Below, piece by piece: positions 8,927-18,229 of a stretch of 64,000 bases of DNA. The stretch is from Paenibacillus nuruki (lineage in GTDB: Bacteria > Bacillota > Bacilli > Paenibacillales > Paenibacillaceae): assembly GCF_001721045.1 (NCBI RefSeq), contig NZ_MDER01000075.1, forward strand, positions 83,515-147,514. The letters run 5' to 3'. The notes beneath the pieces are model-generated. The model saw only the letters and a program-made list of their open reading frames with translations, was not told the DNA's origin and ran no database searches. How positions within the stretch are numbered: the first letter of the stretch is position 1; each line of letters opens with the position of its first letter. The translations under genes and the position numbers were made by a program.

Positions 8927-8938
8927 ATTCGACAAAAT
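8927..8938 (-). promoter_or_regulatory. Putative Spo0A box upstream of pullulanase
   Basis: ATTCGACAAAAT is the reverse complement of ATTTTGTCGAAT, which matches the 0A-box core TGTCGAA and its T-rich 5' side. It lies about 125 bp before the pullulanase start. Binding by Spo0A is inferred from sequence only. Confidence 0.4.
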
Positions 8939-9061
8939 ATCCGATACTATTATTATAAGCAATTGTAAATAAATACTAGACTTGTTAGTAACCCTTGACG
9001 GTGTGGAAATAAATATGAACATTCGTGCTCATAGTTAACCTAAAATATGGTGGTGAATATA

Positions 9062-11959
9062 ATGTTAGATAAAATGAATCATTCCTTAATACGAAATTTA
9101 GATGTAGCTGCTGACTACTTTTACGATATAGATGATCTTGGACTACAATATACGCCTCAGTACAGTATATTCAAACTTTGGGCACCAGATGCTGTCCAGA
9201 TGGATCTTATGTTATATCAAGATATGGGTGTGTACGATGACGAAGGTCTAGTGCATGATCATACGTATGGTAAAGCGTATCCAATGAAATCCGAAGAAGG
9301 CGGCGTATGGCAATGTGAGCAACACGGTGATCTTGCAGGTCATTATTATATGTACCGTGCTACATTTGCTGACGGTTCTGTCCAATATGCAGTAGATCCT
9401 TATGCTCGCGCTGTTTCTCCGAATGGACAACGGACAGCTATTATTGATCTTCAGACGACCAATCCAGAAGGTTGGGAAAATGATGTAAAGCCACGTATGT
9501 CCAGTGTGACTGATGCCGTGATCTACGAACTGCATGTGCGTGACTTCTCCATTGATGAATCTTCACAAATGAAATATAAAGGTCAATATCTAGCTTTTAC
9601 TGAAAAAGGTCTACAAGACGAGCATGGCAATCAGATCGGTATCGATCATCTTAAAGAACTAGGTATAACCCATGTTCATTTATTACCGATTGCTGATTTC
9701 CATACCGTCAATGAATTAAAAGTAAATGATCCTGATTCTACTCAGATGAAATACAACTGGGGATACGATCCTCAGCATTACAATGTACCTGAAGGCGCAT
9801 ATGCGACTGATCCTGCGGATCCGACTTCACGTATTCGTGAATTTAAACGTTTGGTACAAGCTTTACATGCAGAAGGTCTACGTGTAGTCATGGATGTCGT
9901 GTATAACCATACGTATTCTGTAGATGATGGACCTTTTGATCGTTTGGTTCCGGGCTACTTTTACCGTACAGATGAAAAAGGTCAATTGACTAACGGTTCT
10001 GGTGTAGGTAACGAGATTGCAACAGAACGTCCAATGGTACGCAAATATATCAAAGATTCTTTGCGCTACTGGGCTAATGAATATCATTTGGATGGATTCC
10101 GATTTGACTTGATGGGCTTAATTGATACCGATACCGTGACTCAATTGACTCAAGAATTACGTCGTGATGTCGATCCTTGTATATTGATCTATGGTGAGCC
10201 ATGGACAGGTGGATGGTCTCTTCTTCCACAACAGACGCTGAAAGGCGCACAACGTGGTAAAGGATTTGCTGTATTTAACGATAATTTCCGTGAAGCGATT
10301 AAAGGCGATAGCGATGGGGATACACAGGGTTTTGCAACAGGAGCATTTGATGTTGAAGGCGATGTTGTCAAAGGAATCTATGGCGCAATTGGTGATTTTA
10401 CAGATCATCCTAGTGAAACGGTCAATTATGTAACTGCTCATGATAACTTAAATCTGTGGGATAAGCTTGTACGTACCTACGGACAAGATGATGCTCTTTC
10501 TTTCTTACACATGGATAATGGACGACAGTTAGCAGATGGACGTAGCGTAGAACAAGCGGTAGAAGCCGCAGAACCTTATAAATACATTGATCCTGAATAT
10601 GTGTTGTCTAATGATTGGGTTCGTCGTTCAATCTTGGCAAACGGGATTGTGTTAACCAGTCAAGGCATTCCATTTATCCATGCTGGTGATGAAATGTTAC
10701 GTACCAAATTTGGCGATCATAACAGTTATCGTAGCCCGGATGTGATCAATGGATTACGCTGGGAAAATAAACATCATTTCCGTCCTGTATTTGATTATTA
10801 TCAAGGTCTGATTCAATTAAGACGTTCTCATCCCGCATTCCGTATGGATCAACGAGAAGATGTTGAAAAACATCTAAAAGTATTGCGTAGTGACAAGCAG
10901 ATTGTTGCTTTCCAACTTGGTGAATATGCTCATGGTGATAAATGGAATCGAATCGTTGTAATCTATAATGCGAGCACTCATGATCAGAATGTGGCTTTGC
11001 CATTATCAGCAAGCCCATGGCAAGTGGTTGTTAACGAGAATCAAGCAGGTATACATCCATTAGCTAGTGTGGTCGGTCAAGAAGTGATCGTTCCACCATT
11101 ATCAATGATGGTGCTGTACGATGAAGAAGATCAATATATCCCTGTAGCAGCTAGTCTGGAATGGGATTATACGCCAAGCATTATGGAACCCGGCGAAAAG
11201 TTACAGATTAAAGTCACTCCACGCGATCAACGGGGTCGTATTTTTGAAGCAGAATCTGTACAGTTCCACTCTTCGAATGAGCAAAACGTTATTGTGCGTG
11301 AAAATGGACAAATGATTGCTTTAAACGAAGGAGATAGTACAATCTGTGCTTCTTGTGGTAGCGTGAAAAGTACACTGTTATTACATGTAGAAACGCTAGT
11401 ACCGCATATGATTCATTTGCAAGGGGAACATCAAGTCTATGGCGGAAAACGTATTCCGTTGAAGGCTGAAGTTCTGGATCAATACAGTCGCCCCATTGCT
11501 CGTCCAAAAGTGCAATGGGATTCAAGCGACAAACGGATTATCCGTGTAAATAAAGATGGATTGGTACGTGGGATTCGCCCGGGTACAGCCAAAATTACCG
11601 CTTCTTGTGGTAAAGCAACAGCCCAATGGTTAGTAGAAGTACTGCCTTATGTTCCTCGTAGTATTGAAGTGGAATATGAGCGTCCTAATCAAGATTATAA
11701 AGGTTGGAATCTATGGGTATGGGGACCAATCTTAGGTCACAGACAAGTTGATTTTGAACGGATTGAAGACGGTAGAGCCGTTGCAAAAATTGTGGTTGCT
11801 CCTGAAGAAACCAGTGTTGGATTTATTATCCGTCTCAAAGACTGGCAAGCCAAAGATGTAGATACAGATCGCTATATTTTCGTTAATACTCATCAAGATG
11901 CGATTAAAGTATTAATCAAAAGTGGCGATCCACAATTTGAAGTAGAACCTGTGATGTAA
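9062..11959 (+). CDS. Type I pullulanase with C-terminal Ig-like and CBM41-like domains
   Basis: Debranching glycoside hydrolase (GH13) that cleaves alpha-1,6 links in pullulan, limit dextrins or glycogen; 965 aa. Domain order as read: an N-terminal CBM48-like module (about residues 25-125); the catalytic barrel (about 150-600) with the type I signature YNWGYDP, region I DVVYNHT, nucleophile Asp349 in GFRFDLMG, acid/base Glu379 in YGEPW and the stabiliser Asp461 in TAHDN; a beta-sandwich; two bacterial Ig-like (Big2-type) modules (about 700-860); and a C-terminal pullulanase-associated CBM41-like module (VEYERP...WNLWVWG). There is no signal peptide, odd for a protein carrying Big2 and CBM41 modules. 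The start at 9062 is preferred (GGTGGTG, 5 bp before) over 9047. Monocistronic with its own terminator. Confidence 0.9.
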   Translation: MLDKMNHSLIRNLDVAADYFYDIDDLGLQYTPQYSIFKLWAPDAVQMDLMLYQDMGVYDDEGLVHDHTYGKAYPMKSEEGGVWQCEQHGDLAGHYYMYRATFADGSVQYAVDPYARAVSPNGQRTAIIDLQTTNPEGWENDVKPRMSSVTDAVIYELHVRDFSIDESSQMKYKGQYLAFTEKGLQDEHGNQIGIDHLKELGITHVHLLPIADFHTVNELKVNDPDSTQMKYNWGYDPQHYNVPEGAYATDPADPTSRIREFKRLVQALHAEGLRVVMDVVYNHTYSVDDGPFDRLVPGYFYRTDEKGQLTNGSGVGNEIATERPMVRKYIKDSLRYWANEYHLDGFRFDLMGLIDTDTVTQLTQELRRDVDPCILIYGEPWTGGWSLLPQQTLKGAQRGKGFAVFNDNFREAIKGDSDGDTQGFATGAFDVEGDVVKGIYGAIGDFTDHPSETVNYVTAHDNLNLWDKLVRTYGQDDALSFLHMDNGRQLADGRSVEQAVEAAEPYKYIDPEYVLSNDWVRRSILANGIVLTSQGIPFIHAGDEMLRTKFGDHNSYRSPDVINGLRWENKHHFRPVFDYYQGLIQLRRSHPAFRMDQREDVEKHLKVLRSDKQIVAFQLGEYAHGDKWNRIVVIYNASTHDQNVALPLSASPWQVVVNENQAGIHPLASVVGQEVIVPPLSMMVLYDEEDQYIPVAASLEWDYTPSIMEPGEKLQIKVTPRDQRGRIFEAESVQFHSSNEQNVIVRENGQMIALNEGDSTICASCGSVKSTLLLHVETLVPHMIHLQGEHQVYGGKRIPLKAEVLDQYSRPIARPKVQWDSSDKRIIRVNKDGLVRGIRPGTAKITASCGKATAQWLVEVLPYVPRSIEVEYERPNQDYKGWNLWVWGPILGHRQVDFERIEDGRAVAKIVVAPEETSVGFIIRLKDWQAKDVDTDRYIFVNTHQDAIKVLIKSGDPQFEVEPVM

Positions 11960-11965
11960 TCATTC

Positions 11966-12006
11966 AAAATAGCTACTTCTTTAGAAATAAAGAGTAGCTA
12001 TTTTTG
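11966..12006 (+). terminator. Terminator of the pullulanase gene
   Basis: AAAATAGCTACT / AGTAGCTATTTTT stem with a short A-rich loop and a T-run at 12001-12005. Confidence 0.9.
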
Positions 12007-12173
12007 TTATTTTTGATAATAAATTAGGTTTATAACGAGTAATTATGGAAATGAGAGACCGTTCCTGATAAAATCATAACCAACAAACGTTTGGCATAGC
12101 GAAAAATATGGCGATGGAAGTAAAGGATAAGGAATAACGAACACCTAAAATAGATAGAAGGAGGAACTCGTTG

Positions 12174-12221
12174 ATGGCGATTTATGGAATAGCGGACGCG
12201 TTCACAGCAAGTATACGATGA
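12174..12221 (+). CDS. 15-codon leader ORF translationally coupled to ppx
   Basis: The only strong ribosome site before ppx, AAGGAGG at 12159-12165, serves an ATG at 12174. That ATG opens a 15-residue ORF, MAIYGIADAFTASIR. Its TGA stop (12219-12221) overlaps the ppx ATG (12218-12220) as ATGA, in another frame. ppx has no ribosome site of its own at a proper distance, so its translation probably depends on ribosomes finishing this leader. The peptide itself need have no function. An alternative reading is a frameshift near the ppx 5' end. Confidence 0.5.
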   Translation: MAIYGIADAFTASIR

Positions 12222-13177
12222 GCGAAAACCGGAACCGACTCGGAGTCATTGATATTGGTTCAAACTCAATCCGTCTGATTATTTATGAAGCAGGTGCAGA
12301 TGGAACCTGTCGTATGATACACAAAGCGAAAGAAACTGTTCGGCTAGGTGTGCGCAGGGATGAGAATGGCAACATGATTGAGGAAGATATCCGAACGGTT
12401 ATTCCTATCCTCCAGAAGTTTAAGCATATTTGCGCAACGAATCATACCCATCAGATTCGTGCTGTAGCTACAGCAGCAGTTAGACAATCAGCCAATACGG
12501 AAGAGATTATGAAGTGTTGGGAAAGCAATACCGATATCAAAGTGCAGATCTTATCCGGTGAAGAAGAAGCGTATTTTGGATTTCTAGGGGTAATGCGCTC
12601 TATGCCAGCTCATGTGACAGAAGGCTTTATTGTTGATATTGGTGGTGGCAGTACCGAAATATCTTATTTTAAAAATAACCAATTAATTCAAAGTACTTCA
12701 TTGCCTTGCGGGGCAGTCAATATGACGATGCAAAATGGTGGTACCGATCATTGGAGCGAGCAATCGACAGCACAGTTGGAACAGAGTATTCAGCAACAAT
12801 TAGCAGAATATCCGTGGACAGCGATGCATCCTGATTTGCCTTTGATTGGTCTAGGTGGGGGTATTCGTGCTCTGGCAAGAATGGAGCGAGAACGTAAACG
12901 TCAATCGAAGCCCGCTAGTGATCCTTACCGTATCGATCCAGATACTATTTTCTTTTATGCTGAAGCGTTAGCAACGCTAAGTTTAGAAGAACGGGTGAAT
13001 CGATTTGATCTAGGGAAAGATCGTGCCGATATTATTGTTGCAGGTACGCTTATCTTACGCACATTGTTAAAACATATGAAATGTTCAGCATTGTTAGCCA
13101 GTTGGCGTGGTCTGAGTGATGGTTTTTCACATCACTTTTTCACCGCAGAATCAGCTTCTTCACGTCCCACTTCATAA
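12218..13177 (+). CDS. ppx: Exopolyphosphatase / GppA-family phosphatase
   Basis: Actin-fold phosphatase of the Ppx/GppA family that releases phosphate from polyphosphate chains or pppGpp; cytoplasmic, 319 aa. This matches the short two-domain form lacking the C-terminal HD region. The P-loop-like motif DIGSNSIRLIIYE is at residues 11-23, the second phosphate motif DIGGGSTEI near residue 142 and the GLGGGIRALAR motif near 210. The start codon overlaps the stop of a 15-codon leader ORF. A terminator follows directly; no polyphosphate kinase gene is adjacent. Confidence 0.88.
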   Translation: MSENRNRLGVIDIGSNSIRLIIYEAGADGTCRMIHKAKETVRLGVRRDENGNMIEEDIRTVIPILQKFKHICATNHTHQIRAVATAAVRQSANTEEIMKCWESNTDIKVQILSGEEEAYFGFLGVMRSMPAHVTEGFIVDIGGGSTEISYFKNNQLIQSTSLPCGAVNMTMQNGGTDHWSEQSTAQLEQSIQQQLAEYPWTAMHPDLPLIGLGGGIRALARMERERKRQSKPASDPYRIDPDTIFFYAEALATLSLEERVNRFDLGKDRADIIVAGTLILRTLLKHMKCSALLASWRGLSDGFSHHFFTAESASSRPTS

Positions 13178-13182
13178 ATATC

Positions 13183-13231
13183 AAAAAGCTGTTAATGCGC
13201 ATCTTAGGATGTGATGTTAACAGCTTTTTTG
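13183..13231 (+). terminator. Terminator of ppx
   Basis: AAAAAGCTGTTAA (13183-13195) pairs with TTAACAGCTTTTTT (13217-13230). Confidence 0.9.
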
Positions 13232-13294
13232 TTATGTAGTTGTTGTTACAAGCAAATGGTTGCGTATATAACAATCCGGAAAATTCTCAAAAAA

Positions 13295-13308
13295 TGTAAA
13301 CGGTCACA
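13295..13308 (+). promoter_or_regulatory. cre site (CcpA) upstream of gntP
   Basis: TGTAAACGGTCACA fits the consensus TGWNANCGNTNWCA at every position. It lies 118 bp before gntP. Gluconate genes are under CcpA catabolite repression in B. subtilis, so the context fits. No GntR-type regulator gene or obvious GntR operator is seen here. Confidence 0.7.
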
Positions 13309-13425
13309 AATGAGCATGAAATAATTAAAATGACATTATCGTTTGAAAAATCTTTAATTTGGGGTAATAATAGAAGGGGTTTATTTGGGAAAAGATGTGC
13401 ATAAGCAGAAAAAGGAGGAAAATGA

Positions 13426-14802
13426 ATGTATTCCATTTTTGGTTTGAGCCATGAAACCACACTATTGGTATGGGCTCTTGTTGCTATTGTTATTTTGATT
13501 GTCATGATTGCGAAGTACAAATGGAATCCATTTGTCGTTCTGCTCATGGCATCATTGTTTTTGGGATTGGTTATCGGTATGGCACCACTCGATGTGGTCA
13601 AATCCGTACAAAGTGGTCTAGGTGGTACACTGGGTTCCATCGCTATTGTTATCGGTCTGGGTACAATGCTCGGGAAGATGATGGCTGAATCGGGCGGTGC
13701 AGAGCAGATTGCCACCACGATGGTTAATCGATTCGGGGAGAAAAATATTCCCTGGGCGATGCTAATCGTAGGGATTATTGTAGGGATGCCGGTATTTTTT
13801 GAAGTCGGCATTATTTTGTTGATTCCTATTTTATTTACTGTTATTCGCAAAACGAATATTTCATTATTACGTGTAGGGATTCCGATGCTGGCAGGTTTAT
13901 CCACCGTTCATGGACTGTTGCCACCGCATCCTGCACCTATGATAGCGATTGATGCTTTTGGTGCAAGTATTGGTAAAACGATCATCTATGCGCTGATTGT
14001 AGGTATACCGACAGCGATAGTAGCAGGGCCTTTATTCGGAGCTTATATTGGCAAACGCATTATTGTGCATCCGCCTGAAGGGTTATCTGAACAATTTACA
14101 ACCAATAACAAATTAGATCGTCCTGACAAGCCGTTGCCAGGTTTTGGGATTACAATGTTGACGATTCTTATGCCTGTAATTCTGATGCTAGCAGGTTCTA
14201 TTGCTGAGATTGCAGATCCGCAAAGTACGCACGGAATTAGTGTATTTTTACGCTTTGTTGGTAATGAAATCGTAGCGATGTTTATTGCAACTGTGTTTGC
14301 CTTTTTCACATTGGGATTCGGACAAGGATTTACCAAAGAACAAGTATCCAAATTTGCAGGGGATTGTCTTGCGCCAACCGCTTCGATTATTTTGATTATC
14401 GGTGGTGGTGGAGCATTCAAACAAGTATTGATCGACAGTGGTGTAGGTGATGCAATCGCCGCAGTAGCTACTTCTGCTCATGTTAATGTGATTGTATTTG
14501 CTTATCTAGTGGCTGCTCTGATTCGTGTGTCTACAGGATCGGCTACCGTTGCAATGACTACTGCCGCAGGGATTGTTGCACCGGTACTAGCATTAACGCC
14601 GGGAGCCAATATTGAATTGGTCGTACTGGCGACAGGTGCAGGTTCATTGATTCTTTCTCATGTGAATGATGCAGGATTCTGGATGGTCAAAGAATTCTTT
14701 AATATGACCGTTCCACAGACGTTGAAGTCTTGGACAGTTATGGAGACTTTATTGTCTCTTGTTGCGTTTGGTTTAATTTTGCTACTGAATGTAGTAGTCT
14801 AA
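13426..14802 (+). CDS. gntP: Gluconate permease, GntP family
   Basis: Proton-coupled gluconate importer of the GntP family, 458 aa, about 12-14 hydrophobic helices filling the whole protein. Family blocks include the N-terminal KWNPFVVLLMASLFLGL, GMPVFFEVGIILLIPI, the LPPHPAPM motif, IGGGGAFKQVLIDSGVG and HVNDAGFW near the C-terminus. AAAGGAGG at 13411-13418 supports the ATG. It is followed 45 bp later by gluconokinase, making a two-gene gluconate uptake operon without gntR or gntZ. Confidence 0.93.
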   Translation: MYSIFGLSHETTLLVWALVAIVILIVMIAKYKWNPFVVLLMASLFLGLVIGMAPLDVVKSVQSGLGGTLGSIAIVIGLGTMLGKMMAESGGAEQIATTMVNRFGEKNIPWAMLIVGIIVGMPVFFEVGIILLIPILFTVIRKTNISLLRVGIPMLAGLSTVHGLLPPHPAPMIAIDAFGASIGKTIIYALIVGIPTAIVAGPLFGAYIGKRIIVHPPEGLSEQFTTNNKLDRPDKPLPGFGITMLTILMPVILMLAGSIAEIADPQSTHGISVFLRFVGNEIVAMFIATVFAFFTLGFGQGFTKEQVSKFAGDCLAPTASIILIIGGGGAFKQVLIDSGVGDAIAAVATSAHVNVIVFAYLVAALIRVSTGSATVAMTTAAGIVAPVLALTPGANIELVVLATGAGSLILSHVNDAGFWMVKEFFNMTVPQTLKSWTVMETLLSLVAFGLILLLNVVV

Positions 14803-14847
14803 ATAAGAAAAGAAGTGCAGGAAATTAGAGCGAAAGTAGGTTAAATC

Positions 14848-16431
14848 ATGAGCACGGCGAAATATATGATCGGTGTAGATATTGGAACAACAAGTACCAA
14901 AGCTGTATTGTTCGAAGAAAACGGCAAAATTGTAGCACAAGGTGGAGCAGAATATCCTTTGCATACGCCTGTACCTTCGATTGCTGAACAAGATCCAGAT
15001 CAATTGTTCCGTGCAGTGGTTGATTCCGTAAGACAAACGATGGACAAGAGCAGTGTTGCACCGGAGGATGTTTTATTTGTGTCTTTCAGTTCAGCGATGC
15101 ATAGTATGTTGGTTGTGGATAAAGAAGGCAAGCCGCTTACGCAGTGTATGACTTGGGCAGACAATCGTAGTGCCGCCTATTCTCGTCAATTGCAAAAAGA
15201 GAAAAAAGGACATGAGATTTATATGCGTACAGGGACACCGATTCACCCAATGTCTCCATTAACCAAAATAATGTGGATTACCCATGATCAGAAAGAGATT
15301 GCGAATGCAGCGCACAAATACATTTCGATCAAAGAATATATTTTCCTGAAATTGTTCGGTGAGTATGTTGCCGATCATTCGATGGCTTCTGCTACTGGAC
15401 TAATGAACTTGAAAGAATTAGATTGGGATCAAGAAGCTCTAGAAACAGCAGGCATTACACGTGATCATCTATCCAAGTTAGTACCGACTACACATATTAT
15501 GCACGGTCTACATGCGACATATGCAACAGAAATGGGTCTGATTGAAAGTACGCCATTTGTACTTGGAGCGAGTGATGGAGTGCTATCGAATCTAGGTGTG
15601 AATGCTATTGAACCGGGCGTAGTCGCTGTAACTATCGGAACCAGCGGTGCGATTCGTACAGTCACTGATAAGCCAGTCACCGATCCAAAAGGTCGCTTTT
15701 TCTGTTACGCGTTGACTGAAGATAAGTGGGTAGTAGGCGGACCAGTGAATAACGGTGGTATTATTTTCCGCTGGATTCGTGATGAATTCGCTGCTTCAGA
15801 AGTAGAAACAGCGAAGCGTCTTGGGCTGAGTGCGTATGATGTACTGACTCGTATTGCTGAAAAAGTACATCCAGGTGCAGATGGATTATTGTTCCATCCC
15901 TACTTATCGGGTGAGCGTGCACCGTTATGGAATCCAGATGCAAGAGGTTCATTCTTCGGACTGGCTTTGCATCACAAAAAAGAACATATGATTCGTGCAG
16001 CCTTAGAAGGCGTACTGTTCAATCTGTATACCGTGATGTTAGCAGTAGAAGAACAAATTGGTGTGCCTAAGAAAATCCATGCAACAGGCGGGTTTGCTCG
16101 TTCGGAGCTATGGCGTCAGATGATGGCTGATATTTTTGACCAGACGGTTGTGGTTCCTGAAAGTATCGAAAGTTCTTGTCTAGGTGCAGCTGTGCTCGGA
16201 TTGTATGCTCTCAAACGGATCGATTCATTGGATGAAGTATCCAAAATGATTGGTACCACGTATGAACATAAGCCTTACAAAGAACATGTGGCGATCTATC
16301 GCGAACTATTGCCAATCTATATTCGAATTTCACGTAAATTTGAAGAAGATTATGAAGATATCGCAGACTTCCAACAGAAAATGCTAGATAAGTATACGCC
16401 TATTGATAAAAAAGATAGTGATGATCTTTAA
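14848..16431 (+). CDS. gntK: Gluconokinase (FGGY family)
   Basis: ATP-dependent kinase making 6-phosphogluconate for the pentose-phosphate pathway; cytoplasmic, 527 aa. The ATPase fold is shown by GVDIGTTSTKAVLF at the N-terminus, the FGGY family segment TIGTSGAIRTV, and the C-terminal ATGGFARSELWRQMMADIFDQ block. Length and the linked GntP transporter support the gluconate assignment over xylulo- or glycerokinase. The ribosome site is weak (AGTAGG), so translation may be coupled to gntP. A terminator follows. Confidence 0.92.
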   Translation: MSTAKYMIGVDIGTTSTKAVLFEENGKIVAQGGAEYPLHTPVPSIAEQDPDQLFRAVVDSVRQTMDKSSVAPEDVLFVSFSSAMHSMLVVDKEGKPLTQCMTWADNRSAAYSRQLQKEKKGHEIYMRTGTPIHPMSPLTKIMWITHDQKEIANAAHKYISIKEYIFLKLFGEYVADHSMASATGLMNLKELDWDQEALETAGITRDHLSKLVPTTHIMHGLHATYATEMGLIESTPFVLGASDGVLSNLGVNAIEPGVVAVTIGTSGAIRTVTDKPVTDPKGRFFCYALTEDKWVVGGPVNNGGIIFRWIRDEFAASEVETAKRLGLSAYDVLTRIAEKVHPGADGLLFHPYLSGERAPLWNPDARGSFFGLALHHKKEHMIRAALEGVLFNLYTVMLAVEEQIGVPKKIHATGGFARSELWRQMMADIFDQTVVVPESIESSCLGAAVLGLYALKRIDSLDEVSKMIGTTYEHKPYKEHVAIYRELLPIYIRISRKFEEDYEDIADFQQKMLDKYTPIDKKDSDDL

Positions 16432-16496
16432 TCAATATGTTGAATGAAATTTCATACAATAAATAACTAATCTAGAAGATCATATAAGGTTGATTC

Positions 16497-16537
16497 AAAA
16501 AAAGATTACTGCTACTATTCGCAGTAATCTTTTTTTA
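16497..16537 (+). terminator. Terminator of gntP-gntK
   Basis: AAAGATTACTGC (16501-16512) pairs with GCAGTAATCTTT (16521-16532) followed by T-run. Confidence 0.93.
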
Positions 16538-16588
16538 GTTTATAACGTATTATTTCAGGTTAAATATATCGAGTTACTTAGTTATTGC

Positions 16589-16618
16589 TTTACCGTGATA
16601 GAGTTAAAAAGGTATAGT
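16589..16618 (+). promoter_or_regulatory. Possible sigma-A promoter of the EIIC-like gene
   Basis: TTTACC, 18-bp spacer, TATAGT; 34 bp from the -10 to the start codon. Confidence 0.45.
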
Positions 16619-16651
16619 AAATAGAATTCATAAAGGCTGAGGGAGGATTGT

Positions 16652-18229
16652 ATGAAAAATATTATTATCTTAGGCAGTAGTGGAGGCAATCTCTATAGTC
16701 TTGGTGGGAAAAATCCAGATGGACTACTAAAAGAATTACTGGTACAAATGGAGGCGGCTGAATTTCATTGTGCAGGTATTCAATTTATTGCTGCTCAAAC
16801 ATCTATGGATCATATCAAAGAATCTACCCCTGCTTCTTTATACATATGGAGTGAAGAAGAACAACGTCCGGTGATTGCGAGTAAAGGTACGCTAGAAGAA
16901 ATAAACCAAGCAGCTATTGCTCAAGATGAACGATTAGCAGCTATGATAGCCAATGGTGAAGTAGATGGTGTTATTCTGATGAGCGCTAGTCCTGGAGGAG
17001 CGAATCGCTTAGCGATTGAAGCCGCAGCAACTGCTCAATTACCAGTGACAGGTACAGGTGGAACGTCGATGGCAGCAGCAGCTACCAAAGGATTGAAAGT
17101 GATCTCTACTTCCGGTACAACAGGCACAACCAATCGTACCCGCGCCGTTTCATTTATCACTTCACTGAGTAAGCATTGGGGCAAATCGTATCGTCCGGTG
17201 ATTGGTCAAGTTTCCCACGGACAAGGAATGCCACAGGGAACAGGCTTTTCACGCATCAATATTCGTGGGATTATGCTGGCATCGTTACCGGGTTTTATTG
17301 CGATGGCTTTGATTCTGGCAGCCAGTCAGATCCCCGGATTAACGGCTTTAAGTCAAGTATTTGATATTATGATTGCGGCATTGCCTGTGATTATTGCAGT
17401 TGTTGCAGCGAAGCAAGTGGCTGAATTAGATGAAGTATCGATTGTAGCAGGGATTGTAGCCGGTGTATTGTCTGTCAATGGAGGAATTATTGGTGGATTG
17501 ATTGGCGGTATCGGTGCTGGATTGTTAGCCAATTATCTATTTCGTAAATGTGTAGAATGGCGATTTCCTGCAACAACCGTTAATATTGTAGCAGGCGGAG
17601 TCGCAGGTCTGGTAGCAGGATTAGTAGTCTATTTCTTTATCGCACCGATTGCCGCTCAAGCTGGCGAAGGAATACGTACTCTTTTAGAAAATCTGGTACA
17701 AGCCAATAGCGCCCTTGCTGGCTTAATAGCAGGGTTGTTGATCTGGCCGGCTATTCTTGGTGGTGTATATCATGCGGCTATTTTACCGATTGTATTATTG
17801 GAAATGGAACGAAGTGGTAACAGTTTCCTAGGTGCAGTGGATATGACAGGGCTGGTTATGGTATCAGCAGGGATTACTCTAGCTAATATTATTGCTCCAC
17901 AAGATAAAGGTGCCGCCGCAGTAGCCGCGCCAGGGTTTCTTATTAATATCGGATTTGGTACATTTGTAGAAGCGGCATATCCATTTATGTTTGCAAGCAA
18001 ATGGGTGTTTGGCGGAGCCATTTTCTCAGCCGGGTTAGGTGGATTATTGGTAGGTGTATTGGATGTGCGTGGGATCGCGTATGTTCCTGCTTTTGCAGCT
18101 CCTTTTTCTTCTAATCATATTGCTGGCTTTGCGATCGCTATGTTAGGCAGTCTGACTTGTTCATTTGTAATCACATTGATTATTAATCTCATGTTCAAAA
18201 ACCGTAAAAAGAAAGAGGCTATTCTATGA
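16652..18229 (+). CDS. PTS EIIC-like membrane protein with an N-terminal soluble domain
   Basis: A 525-aa protein in two parts. Residues 1 to about 190 look soluble and Rossmann-like, with Gly-rich loops (LGSSGGNLYSLGG, SASPGGANRLAIEAAATA, TGTGGTSMAAAATKG, STSGTTGTTNRTRA). Residues from about 205 on form a hydrophobic block of eight to ten helices that resembles the PTS_EIIC_2 group of sugar permeases. No IIA or IIB phosphorylation site and no neighbouring PTS gene are seen, so transport by the usual phosphorelay is doubtful. The stop codon overlaps the start of a GNAT gene (ATGA). Family naming is from memory of the membrane part; substrate unknown. Confidence 0.6.
   Translation: MKNIIILGSSGGNLYSLGGKNPDGLLKELLVQMEAAEFHCAGIQFIAAQTSMDHIKESTPASLYIWSEEEQRPVIASKGTLEEINQAAIAQDERLAAMIANGEVDGVILMSASPGGANRLAIEAAATAQLPVTGTGGTSMAAAATKGLKVISTSGTTGTTNRTRAVSFITSLSKHWGKSYRPVIGQVSHGQGMPQGTGFSRINIRGIMLASLPGFIAMALILAASQIPGLTALSQVFDIMIAALPVIIAVVAAKQVAELDEVSIVAGIVAGVLSVNGGIIGGLIGGIGAGLLANYLFRKCVEWRFPATTVNIVAGGVAGLVAGLVVYFFIAPIAAQAGEGIRTLLENLVQANSALAGLIAGLLIWPAILGGVYHAAILPIVLLEMERSGNSFLGAVDMTGLVMVSAGITLANIIAPQDKGAAAVAAPGFLINIGFGTFVEAAYPFMFASKWVFGGAIFSAGLGGLLVGVLDVRGIAYVPAFAAPFSSNHIAGFAIAMLGSLTCSFVITLIINLMFKNRKKKEAIL

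Noticed and set aside
13287..13904. 205-codon minus-strand ORF antisense to gntP
   Set aside because: It mirrors the codon periodicity of gntP, has low-complexity Ile/Pro/Thr-rich translation, and no ribosome site.
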